Origin: CAUTUX01 sp963532875
Lineage (GTDB): Bacteria; Bacillota; Clostridia; Christensenellales; CAG-917
Assembly (NCBI GenBank): GCA_963532875.1
Contig: CAUSLO010000022.1
Coordinates: forward strand, 1-18,845
Direction: 5' to 3'
DNA: 18,845 nucleotides
In this document: positions 1 through 7,004 of the stretch, one piece after another
Layout: the number at the start of each line of letters is the position of its first letter
Position numbering within the stretch: the first letter of the stretch is position 1
The notes under the pieces: generated by a model
Database searches by the model: none
The model's input: the letters and a program-made list of their open reading frames with translations, nothing else
Told to the model about the DNA's origin: nothing
Translations under genes and position numbers: made by a program

Positions 1-81
1 AAATTTCTTGTGTTTTTATTGGAATTTTGTGGTGTTAAATCCTAAAGTCGGGTTTGTTTTAACAAAGTACAAGATAGATTG

Positions 82-110
82 TTGACATAATCACCCATTC
101 CGAGTAAAAT
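82..110 (+). promoter_or_regulatory. Sigma-A-type promoter of the AAA ATPase gene
   Basis: TTGACA at 82-87, a 17-bp spacer, then TAAAAT at 105-110 (five of six matches to TATAAT). Transcription would start near 117, giving a leader of about 35 nt before the ATG at 152. This suggests the ATPase gene is transcribed on its own. Just upstream, at about 54-65, is a short inverted repeat (TTGTT-TT-AACAA) of unknown meaning. Confidence 0.7.
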
Positions 111-151
111 AAAGTCGTAGTTAATATTTATCGGAAATAATAGGGGAGAGT

Positions 152-1378
152 ATGTATATTAAACGCCACCTTGAAAAAGAGGTATTGAAATCGTCGAAGT
201 TTTATCCTGTTGTAATGGTTTGTGGTGCACGGCAAGTTGGCAAGTCCACCATGCTAGACCATATTAAAGAACCTGATAGGAAGTACATAACTTTTGACAA
301 TATGGAAGTTCGTCGTCTTGCGGAACAAGATGTAAATTTATTTTTTAAAACTTATGGGTACAAACTGCTCATTGACGAATTTCAATATGTTCCATCAATA
401 CTGTCCGAGATGAAGAGAATCGTAGACGAGAAAGCACTCAAAGGTGAAGATAACTCTGGAATGTTTTGGCTTACTGGTTCGCAGAAATTTAATATGATGC
501 AAAATGTTTCAGAATCTCTAGCAGGTCGTGTTGCTGTTCTAGATATGTCAAGTATGTCAAATGCCGAAATAGAAGGAAGGGAAGGAAGATGTTTTTCGCC
601 GAAAATTCATGATTTACAAGAAACTATGAAAACGATTAAAAAGAAAAGTATGCAAGAGATTTATGAAAATATTTTCTGTGGAGGCATGCCAAAATTTTTA
701 ACAACAGAGATAGACCGGGATCGGTTTTATGCTGATTATATAAATACGTATTTAGAAAGAGATATAAAGATTCTGGCACAGGTTGGGGATTTAAGTACTT
801 TCTACGATTTTCTAGTTATGATTGCTACACGGACAGCTCAAGAACTTAAATGTGATGAGTTGTCAAAAGAGATAGGAGTTTCAGCACCAACAATTAAATC
901 TTGGGTAAGTATACTAGAACGTTCTGGGATTATTGCGATATTGCAACCATATTTTTCTAGTTTATCTAAAAGATTAATTAAAACTCCGAAAGTATATTTT
1001 ATGGACACAGGACTTTGTGCATATTTATGTCGTTGGCCTAACGCCGAAACATTAAGTGTAGGAGCGATGGATGGAGCAATTTTAGAAACATATGTAGTTA
1101 GCGAGATTATTAAAAGCTATTTTAATGCGGGTAAAAGACTGGATTTGTATTATTATCGAGACATAGACAAAAAAGAAATAGATTTAGTTCGTGAGGAAGG
1201 CGACGACATTTATCCAATAGAAATAAAAAAATCCAAAAGTCCAACTCATGCAGATAAAAACTTTTCAGTATTAAATAAATTTAAAAAGAATGTACAACCC
1301 GGGATAATATTGTGTTTAGGTGATGAACTTATCCCTTATAACAGAAATGCATGGTACTGCCCAATTGAAGTTATTTAG
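152..1378 (+). CDS. AAA ATPase with C-terminal DUF4143 region
   Basis: A 408-residue ATPase of the AAA_14/DUF4143 type, a large and patchily distributed bacterial and archaeal family of unknown cellular role. The Walker A motif GARQVGKST is at residues 25-33 and the Walker B LLIDEFQ at 72-78. A sensor-like TGSQ follows near residue 109. The C-terminal third ends in a pattern resembling a PD-(D/E)XK nuclease core: EID at 342-344, then PIEIK at 355-359. Whether it cleaves DNA is not known for the family. The length is usual for the family. The start is supported by GGGGAG at 143-148. It has its own promoter and no terminator is visible before yhbY, so read-through is possible. The gene sits alone beside conserved translation genes, which fits a gained accessory gene. 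Family call is firm; function is unknown. Confidence 0.9.
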   Translation: MYIKRHLEKEVLKSSKFYPVVMVCGARQVGKSTMLDHIKEPDRKYITFDNMEVRRLAEQDVNLFFKTYGYKLLIDEFQYVPSILSEMKRIVDEKALKGEDNSGMFWLTGSQKFNMMQNVSESLAGRVAVLDMSSMSNAEIEGREGRCFSPKIHDLQETMKTIKKKSMQEIYENIFCGGMPKFLTTEIDRDRFYADYINTYLERDIKILAQVGDLSTFYDFLVMIATRTAQELKCDELSKEIGVSAPTIKSWVSILERSGIIAILQPYFSSLSKRLIKTPKVYFMDTGLCAYLCRWPNAETLSVGAMDGAILETYVVSEIIKSYFNAGKRLDLYYYRDIDKKEIDLVREEGDDIYPIEIKKSKSPTHADKNFSVLNKFKKNVQPGIILCLGDELIPYNRNAWYCPIEVI

Positions 1379-1403
1379 TGTAAAATTGAATGAGTTAGAT
1401 TAG

Positions 1404-1524
1404 CAAGAAGACTTACAGAGAAAAAGATTTTACGACAGATTTAGAGCCTTTACGTTAATCGCAAGGTGGTTTGGTTTACATGAAAATCTTCGAAGTGTTA
1501 GAATACTTCAGAGGTTTTCGATGA
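1404..1524 (+). other. Possible decayed 3' end of obg, or a short leader ORF, before yhbY
   Basis: The stretch between the ATPase gene and yhbY looks partly coding. In the yhbY frame it is open from 1404 without a start codon and reads LQRKRFYDRFRAF. In another frame a 14-codon ORF, MKIFEVLEYFRGFR, runs 1480-1524. Its stop overlaps the yhbY start as ATGA, and it has an AAGGTGG ribosome binding site at 1463-1469. The two pieces resemble, in the right order, the FQR... and GDTV(K/R)I...EFEY parts of the Obg C-terminal domain, but in different frames. Obg is commonly encoded next to yhbY in Bacillota. The alternative is a translated leader peptide coupled to yhbY. Both readings are tentative. 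Confidence 0.3.
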
Positions 1525-1817
1525 TTGAAAAAAAACAGAGAACACAACTAATAAAAATAGCGACTGCATGCGATAGTGTATACACTGTTGGCAAGTTGGG
1601 AATCAACGATAATTTGATCCAAACTTTATCTGATGCCTTAGACGCAAAAGAGTTAATTAAGATAACAGTTTTGAAAACAGCACCATCATCAACACGTGGA
1701 GTAGGCGAAGAACTCGCAGAAGTATTAGATGCTGATTTGGTAACTGTAATTGGATTTAAAGTTGTTTTATATCGTAAGAGCAAGAAAGAAAACATACATC
1801 ACATACTTGAGGATTAG
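1521..1817 (+). CDS. yhbY: YhbY-family RNA-binding protein (CRM domain)
   Basis: A 98-residue single CRM-domain protein of the YhbY family, which binds pre-50S ribosomal particles and takes part in large-subunit assembly. Visible family features are the opening KQR..L near the N terminus, the conserved loop GKLG (variant of GKGG) near residues 24-27, the following NLIQTLSDALDAKELIKI segment, and the closing DADLVTVIGFKVVLYR strand region. The length is typical. The start is set by AGAGG just upstream and by the match of residue 1 to the family start. The gene overlaps a possible 14-codon upstream ORF by ATGA. Its own stop is directly followed by the ATG of the next small gene, which is then coupled to typA, so the three probably form one operon. 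No separate promoter is evident in the 142 bp before it. Confidence 0.93.
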   Translation: MIEKKQRTQLIKIATACDSVYTVGKLGINDNLIQTLSDALDAKELIKITVLKTAPSSTRGVGEELAEVLDADLVTVIGFKVVLYRKSKKENIHHILED

Positions 1818-1991
1818 ATGAAAGACAAAACTAAACTGACTCCAAAAAATGAAAATGCTAAACGTGAAAAAAGTGATGTAGAAAAATATAGAGAAATGAA
1901 AAAGTGTAGCAGACAAGATACACAAAGGTTTAAATCAAATTATTTTGACAAGTATGATGATGTCAAAATTAACCATAGAGAGGACTGGTAA
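1818..1991 (+). CDS. Unrecognised 57-residue basic protein between yhbY and typA
   Basis: A small ORF with strong positional support. Its ATG follows the yhbY stop with no gap, GAGG at 1809-1812 serves as ribosome binding site five bases upstream, and its TAA overlaps the typA ATG as TAATG. The protein is hydrophilic with no membrane segment or signal peptide. The N-terminal half is rich in Lys, Glu and Asn (MKDKTKLTPKNENAKREK) and probably disordered. The C-terminal part, YFDKYDDVKINHREDW, is mixed-charge and aromatic and looks like a short structured or binding segment. There is one Cys, near residue 30. I do not recognise a family. Its position between two ribosome-associated factors suggests a translation-related role or a simple coupling device, but nothing in the sequence proves it. 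Confidence 0.68.
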   Translation: MKDKTKLTPKNENAKREKSDVEKYREMKKCSRQDTQRFKSNYFDKYDDVKINHREDW

Positions 1992-3814
1992 TGATAAGAG
2001 AGGATTTAAGAAATATTGCGATAATAGCACACGTTGACCATGGTAAGACTACTTTAGTAGATGGAATGCTAAGGCAGTCAGGTACTTTTAGGGAGAATCA
2101 ACAAGTTGAAACTAGAGTAATGGATTCTGGCGATATAGAGAAAGAAAGAGGAATTACGATACTTGCTAAGAATACATCAATCAGATATAAAGACGTAAAG
2201 ATTAATGTAATTGATACTCCAGGACACGCAGATTTTTCAGGAGAAGTTGAACGTGTTTTGAAAATGGTTAATGGAGTAATTTTGCTCGTTGACTCTGTAG
2301 AAGGGCCAATGCCACAAACAAGATTTGTTTTAGAAAAGGCATTGAGTTTAGGACACAAGATAATAATTATTGTCAACAAGATTGATAAACCAGATGCACG
2401 TTGCAAAGAGGTAGCAGAGGAAGTGCTTGAATTGTTGTTAGACTTAGACGCAACAGATGAACAGTTAGCAAGCCCTATTTTATACTGTTCTGGTAGAGAC
2501 GCAACAGCAACATTAGACTTAAAAAAGAAAGGAACGAATCTACAACCTTTATTAGATACAATTCTATCTCATATAGATCCAGTCGAAGGAGATCCAGATG
2601 AACCACTCCAGATAATGGTGTCTGCAATTGACTATAACGACTATGTAGGAAGAATCGGAATTGGACGTATAGAGAGAGGAAGAATTAAGACAAACCAAGA
2701 GGTTATAGTTTGTGACTACAACTCAGGGATCTCACCATATAAGGGAAAAATTGTAAATCTATACCAAATTGATGGATTAAAGAGAACACCTATAGATGAA
2801 GCGATGGTTGGAGATATAATTTGTTTCAGCGGAATTCCGAATGTAACTATTGGTAACACAATTTGCTCTACAGATAAAATTGAGCCAATTAAGTTTGTTA
2901 ACATTGGTGAACCGACAATCGAAATGTATTTTTCAGTAAATGATGGACCATATGCAGGTACTGAAGGGAAGTTCCTAACGTCAAGACATATTAAGGATAG
3001 GCTTCAAAGAGAGTTGTTAAAGGACGTATCACTAAGAGTTTATGCAACAGAAAGTGCTGATACGTTTAAGGTGTGCGGACGTGGTGAAATGCACTTATCA
3101 ATCCTAATTGAAACCATGAGAAGAGAAGGATATGAGTTCTGCGTAAGCCCACCCAAAGTAATCTTTAAAGAAGTGGTTGGTAAAAAGTTTGAACCAATTG
3201 AAAGGTTATATCTGGACGTTCCAACAGACGATGTTGGATCTGTCATGGAGAGAATGGGAAACCGCAAAGGTGAGTTAATAACAATGACTCCAAATGGAAG
3301 TAGAATTAAGATGGAGTTTAAAGTTCCAAGTAGAGGATTATTTGGATTTAAAAATGAATTCCTAACCGATACAAAAGGTGAAGGAATAATGAACCAATTG
3401 TTTGATGGATATGAACATTATAAAGGTGAAATTGCGAGAAGAAACACAGGTTCACTAATTGCATTTGAAACTGGTGAAGCAAACACATATGGTTTATTTA
3501 ATGCACAGGGAAGAGGCACATTATTCATTGGCCCTCAAACTAAAGTATATGAAGGTATGGTCGTTGGAATGTGTCCAAAGGCAGAAGACTTAAGAGTTAA
3601 TGTCTGCAAGAAAAAGGCAGTTAGTAACATGAGAGCATCGGGTTCTGACGAGGCACTTAAACTTGTATCTCCAAGAATATTTAGTTTAGAAGAGGCAATC
3701 GAATTTATCAATGCAGACGAGAGACTAGAGATAACTCCACAGAATATCAGAATTAGAAAATCAATATTGTCAGCAGCTGAGAGGATGAGACAAAACGCAA
3801 AAACTAAAGCATAA
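1991..3814 (+). CDS. typA: GTP-binding translation factor TypA/BipA
   Basis: A 607-residue translational GTPase of the TypA/BipA family, an EF-G-like factor that binds the 70S ribosome and acts in ribosome assembly and stress adaptation. The G-domain motifs are complete: AHVDHGKT at residues 13-20, RGITI at 53-57 (switch I), DTPGH at 75-79 and NKID at 129-132; a CSGRDA motif stands at the G5 position near 166. EF-Tu-like domain 2, an EF-G-like domain and the BipA-specific C-terminal domain follow, ending in the family-typical TPQNIRIRKSILSAAERMR. Length is normal. The ribosome binding site GAGAGGA at 1978-1984 lies inside the preceding small gene, and the start overlaps that gene's stop (TAATG), so translation is likely coupled. 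A terminator follows immediately. Confidence 0.97.
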   Translation: MIREDLRNIAIIAHVDHGKTTLVDGMLRQSGTFRENQQVETRVMDSGDIEKERGITILAKNTSIRYKDVKINVIDTPGHADFSGEVERVLKMVNGVILLVDSVEGPMPQTRFVLEKALSLGHKIIIIVNKIDKPDARCKEVAEEVLELLLDLDATDEQLASPILYCSGRDATATLDLKKKGTNLQPLLDTILSHIDPVEGDPDEPLQIMVSAIDYNDYVGRIGIGRIERGRIKTNQEVIVCDYNSGISPYKGKIVNLYQIDGLKRTPIDEAMVGDIICFSGIPNVTIGNTICSTDKIEPIKFVNIGEPTIEMYFSVNDGPYAGTEGKFLTSRHIKDRLQRELLKDVSLRVYATESADTFKVCGRGEMHLSILIETMRREGYEFCVSPPKVIFKEVVGKKFEPIERLYLDVPTDDVGSVMERMGNRKGELITMTPNGSRIKMEFKVPSRGLFGFKNEFLTDTKGEGIMNQLFDGYEHYKGEIARRNTGSLIAFETGEANTYGLFNAQGRGTLFIGPQTKVYEGMVVGMCPKAEDLRVNVCKKKAVSNMRASGSDEALKLVSPRIFSLEEAIEFINADERLEITPQNIRIRKSILSAAERMRQNAKTKA

Positions 3815-3821
3815 AAAAATA

Positions 3822-3847
3822 GCAACCTTTTGGGTTGCCGTTTTTTT
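3822..3847. terminator. Bidirectional terminator between typA and the P-type ATPase gene
   Basis: Arms GCAACC (3822-3827) and GGTTGC (3833-3838) with a 5-nt loop. On the plus strand a run of seven T follows at 3841-3847; on the minus strand the hairpin is followed by TATTTTTTTAT. It can therefore stop transcripts from both convergent genes, and it directly abuts the stop codon of the minus-strand ATPase gene. Confidence 0.9.
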
Positions 3848-6479
3848 AGAACTTTGATTTAATTTTTCGCTTAGCCTTACTTTCTTCAATCTTTTCTTTC
3901 AAGATATCAAAAAGTCCTGAAGATTTATATTTCTTATATAACTTATGAAGTCCAAATGATACCAAACCAAAAATTACGCCAGAGACTATAGTTATAGAGG
4001 CAATTGCCTTAAACATTTGATCTGTGAAAATTGCATTTTCAATACCAAGCCATGATTTTAAAGATGTTGCTTTGTTAAGTTGAACGTTGAAGAAGTATGC
4101 CCCGATGAAGGCTACAAATAAGACAAAGAACATGATTGTATTTATATTATTAAATGGCATTGATACTTTGAATAAGTAAACGAATGAAATAACCATCGTC
4201 ACTGCTACGTACATAGCCTGAACTTGAGACGCATGATCTAAATCTTTTAGGAAATATCCTTTGCATATAACAACGCCACCAATACCAAGTAGAATTGCTA
4301 AAGTGCCAGGTAGGGCATCGGAAAGAACCTTTGGCAAGAATTTGCCTGAGACACGATCATGGTTAGGTTGCAATGCTAATACAAATGAAGGAATACCAAT
4401 TGTCAATCCTGATATAAATGTTAAATGTTTTGCTTCAAATGGTAGTTGGTATTTGGTCAACATCATGAATAGAATGGCAATAGCGAGAGAGTAGAAAGTT
4501 TTAACTAAATATAGAGATGCTGATCTTTCAAGGTTGTTTATTGAACGGCGACCCTCAGCAACAACTTTAGGAATTGAAGCAAAGTTAGAATCCATAAGGA
4601 CTAATGAACTTACATTCTTTGCAGCATCTGAACCAGAAGCCACAGTTATGGAACAGTCTGACTCTTTTAAAGCAAGAACGTCATTAACACCGTCACCAGT
4701 CATTGCAACAGTATGGCCATTTGATTTTAGAGCCTTAACAATAAGCAATTTTTGTTCTGGAAGAACTCTGCCAAAAACAGTGTATTTTTCTGCGGCGTCA
4801 TATATCTCTTCTTCAGTTTTGAGAGTAGACATATCAATGATGTTATCGCATTTGGTTAGTCCTGCCCTCATAGCAACAGCACGAACTGTGTCTGGATTGT
4901 CTCCAGATATTATTTTTACGTCAACGCCCTCATCTCTAAAGAACTTAAGTGTTGCAGGTGCTTCTTTACGAATTTTGTCTGTTAAGAAAACGAAACCTTC
5001 AAATTTAGTACTTGCTGGCAACCCTTCTTTAGTTACACAATCTTTAGTTGAAGCAATCGCAAGTACACGATATCCCAATTTGGACATTTCATCCATTTTA
5101 TTTTTCATGTGCTGTGTTGGCTCTTTAAATATAAATTCAGGTGCTCCCAAAACGTAGAATGTATCGTCAAAGCGAGCAGCACTCCATTTTCTTTGCGATG
5201 AGAAAGCAATAACTTCTTGTGCCTCTTGAGTAGACCTAATTGAAACTAAGTAGTCTCTTATTGCATTTGCAGTTGCGTTGTCATCCTTAACAGATAATAG
5301 GAAATTTTTAAGTATTAATTTTAGAGCCTCAGTTTCATTGCTGTGCGAATATATAGAGTGAACGTCCATAGAGCCTTCCGTTATAGTACCTGTCTTGTCT
5401 AGACAGATTACGTCAACACGAGCAAGTGCCTCAACACAATATAAGTCTTGGGCAAGAGTTTTATGCTTAGATAATCTTATAACGCTTACTGCAAAAACTG
5501 CAGATGTTAGTGCGATAAGTCCAGATGGGATCATCCCCAGCAGAGTAGCTAAAGTGCCCTTTGCAACTTCAGTGATTTGAAAGAGCTTCGCTTCTGAACT
5601 GCCTAGAGTTCTGTATCCTGTCCCTGTGAATAACTTTGTGCAGAATAAGGCAATACCAATAGGGATAATTATTATTCCCATAATTTTTATTATTAGCATT
5701 ATAGATTTTAATATTTGAGAATTAGATTTCTTTAGATATTTTGCTCCAGCACTAATTTTATTTGCGAAACTTTCAGCACCAACTTTTTCAACTTTAGTTG
5801 TGGCTCTTCCCGAAACAACATAACTACCGCTTATGATCTTGTCGCCAGGTGATTTAAGAATTGCATCTGGCTCACCAGTAATTAATGATTCATTAACTTC
5901 AATTTGACCAGACACAACCACGCTGTCAGCAGAAACTTGCGAACCAGTTTTTAATATTACCAAATCATCTAAAACAATTTCGCTAACTTGAATTTCTTTT
6001 TGAACACCGTCTCTAACGACTTTTACTTTTGGAGCAGAGAGGATAGATAATTTATCAATCAACCTCTTTGCCTTTATTTCTTGAATTATTCCAACAGCAG
6101 AGTTGATTACCATTAATAACACAAATCCAAAGTTGGCAAGTTTATTCGCAACAGGCTTTCCGTAACGAGGAGCAAGTGAAGCATGTTTAATTGTTACTGG
6201 AATAAGGAAGATGAGAATCAGAAAAAGTACCAAGTTAAAATAAGTAAAGATGTTTGTTGCAAAGATCTGTGCGATTGATTTTGTCTTAACTTGGTGATTG
6301 CCGTTTACACGTCCATCCTTTATTCTTTCTTGAACTTCAGTTTCGGTTAGTCCGTTGTATTCTGAATTGCTTAAGAGTTCATCTGTACTAGGCGTCTTAT
6401 CAATATTTTTTGGCGACAAAAACTTACTATCGTCATCACGGCGATACCCGAATTTCAATAAACTTTTTTTTATGTACAT
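3846..6479 (-). CDS. Cation-transporting P-type ATPase, CtpE-like
   Basis: An 877-residue P-type ATPase. The phosphorylated aspartate is D361 in DKTGT (361-365), the hinge motif TGDGVND is at 594-600, and a nucleotide-domain KWSA motif lies near 431-434. The actuator loop, normally TGES, is TGEP at 201-204, keeping the catalytic Glu. The membrane motif at the PEGL position reads PSGL (318-321), so the Glu that helps bind Ca2+ in SERCA-type pumps is absent. Two membrane segments precede the actuator domain (about 77-95 and 116-134), two flank 260-335, and several follow residue 660. The context around DKTGT (LARVDVICLDKTGT) and the GSDAAKNVSSLVLMDSNF stretch point to the CtpE-like group linked to Ca2+; the ion here is not certain. 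There is no N-terminal metal-binding domain. It begins 1 bp after the HU stop, with only a weak ribosome binding site, so coupling is likely. Confidence 0.88.
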   Translation of the reverse strand: MYIKKSLLKFGYRRDDDSKFLSPKNIDKTPSTDELLSNSEYNGLTETEVQERIKDGRVNGNHQVKTKSIAQIFATNIFTYFNLVLFLILIFLIPVTIKHASLAPRYGKPVANKLANFGFVLLMVINSAVGIIQEIKAKRLIDKLSILSAPKVKVVRDGVQKEIQVSEIVLDDLVILKTGSQVSADSVVVSGQIEVNESLITGEPDAILKSPGDKIISGSYVVSGRATTKVEKVGAESFANKISAGAKYLKKSNSQILKSIMLIIKIMGIIIIPIGIALFCTKLFTGTGYRTLGSSEAKLFQITEVAKGTLATLLGMIPSGLIALTSAVFAVSVIRLSKHKTLAQDLYCVEALARVDVICLDKTGTITEGSMDVHSIYSHSNETEALKLILKNFLLSVKDDNATANAIRDYLVSIRSTQEAQEVIAFSSQRKWSAARFDDTFYVLGAPEFIFKEPTQHMKNKMDEMSKLGYRVLAIASTKDCVTKEGLPASTKFEGFVFLTDKIRKEAPATLKFFRDEGVDVKIISGDNPDTVRAVAMRAGLTKCDNIIDMSTLKTEEEIYDAAEKYTVFGRVLPEQKLLIVKALKSNGHTVAMTGDGVNDVLALKESDCSITVASGSDAAKNVSSLVLMDSNFASIPKVVAEGRRSINNLERSASLYLVKTFYSLAIAILFMMLTKYQLPFEAKHLTFISGLTIGIPSFVLALQPNHDRVSGKFLPKVLSDALPGTLAILLGIGGVVICKGYFLKDLDHASQVQAMYVAVTMVISFVYLFKVSMPFNNINTIMFFVLFVAFIGAYFFNVQLNKATSLKSWLGIENAIFTDQMFKAIASITIVSGVIFGLVSFGLHKLYKKYKSSGLFDILKEKIEESKAKRKIKSKF

Positions 6480-6480
6480 G

Positions 6481-6753
6481 CTATTTGTTAAACTTTTCTT
6501 TGAATGCCTTTAAGAATTTAAAGTTAGGTTTTTTGCTTGCAGGAATACGTATAACTTCTTTTGTTTTTGGATTGATACCATCTCTTTCTGGAACGTCCTT
6601 TAATTCAAATGTACCAAAACCAGGGATAATTACCTTATCAGTTACAATTGTTTCACCAACAACTTCAATAAAGCCGTCAAGAGCCTTTGTAACTTCGCTA
6701 ACAGATTGTTCTGTTTTTTCAACTATTGCAGATACTAATTCTTTTTTATTCAT
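6481..6753 (-). CDS. hup: HU-family nucleoid protein
   Basis: A 90-residue histone-like DNA-binding protein. It has the family length, the helical N-terminal dimerisation half, the beta-arm entry GFGTFE at residues 45-50, the arm with the intercalating-proline NP pair at 61-62, and the closing PASKKPNFKF segment. HU bends and compacts DNA as a dimer. The start is fixed by a clear GGAGG ribosome binding site seven to eight bases upstream on the minus strand. The stop (TAG) is followed after one base by the ATG of the P-type ATPase, an unusual partner for HU, implying a shared transcript. HU rather than IHF is chosen because the gene is single and there is no specific IHF signature. Confidence 0.94.
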   Translation of the reverse strand: MNKKELVSAIVEKTEQSVSEVTKALDGFIEVVGETIVTDKVIIPGFGTFELKDVPERDGINPKTKEVIRIPASKKPNFKFLKAFKEKFNK

Positions 6754-6778
6754 TTTCTGCCTCCATCAATATAATTAA

Positions 6779-6808
6779 AATATATCAATAAATGGGGTCT
6801 GTTAGCAA
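6779..6808 (-). promoter_or_regulatory. Candidate promoter of the HU-ATPase operon
   Basis: On the minus strand TTGCTA (6808-6803) is followed after an 18-bp spacer by TATATT (6784-6779). The start site would fall near 6772, about 20 nt upstream of the HU start codon. Both boxes deviate from consensus and the AT-rich surroundings allow alternatives, so this is tentative. Confidence 0.4.
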
Positions 6809-6933
6809 TAAAAAGAAAAAAGGAAATTTTTGACATTAAACACAAAATGTAGGGCTTTTTGAGTGTCTAAGTACTATATGTAGTGGTTTTTGTGGTAAAA
6901 AATTCATAAAAAAATCAAACTGTGCTTTTTTAT

Positions 6934-6962
6934 TTGTGATATCAAATTCATTTGGCTATAAT
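6934..6962 (+). promoter_or_regulatory. Promoter of the tandem aldolase-like gene
   Basis: TTGTGA at 6934-6939, 17-bp spacer, and a perfect TATAAT at 6957-6962. The start site would be near 6969, giving a leader of about 35 nt to the ATG at 7005. A near-palindrome ACTATATGTAGT lies about 55 bp upstream (around 6874-6885), a possible operator. This promoter may also drive the purine genes downstream by read-through. Confidence 0.7.
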
Positions 6963-7004
6963 GTGCTTGTATTTCCAAGAAGGAAGTAAGCGTTGGAGGA
7001 GTTA

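Noticed and set aside
1508..1795. A 95-codon open frame opposite yhbY
   Set aside because: It covers almost exactly the yhbY gene on the other strand and has no independent start signals; yhbY is a clear family match.
4534..5157. A 207-codon open frame antisense to the P-type ATPase gene
   Set aside because: It is the complement of well-conserved ATPase coding sequence, has no ribosome binding site or recognisable domain, and similar shadow frames occur opposite other genes here.
6993..7004. TTG start four codons upstream of the aldolase-like protein
   Set aside because: The TTG lies against the GGAGG that best serves the ATG at 7005; ATG is the commoner start, although AGGAAG upstream keeps the TTG possible.
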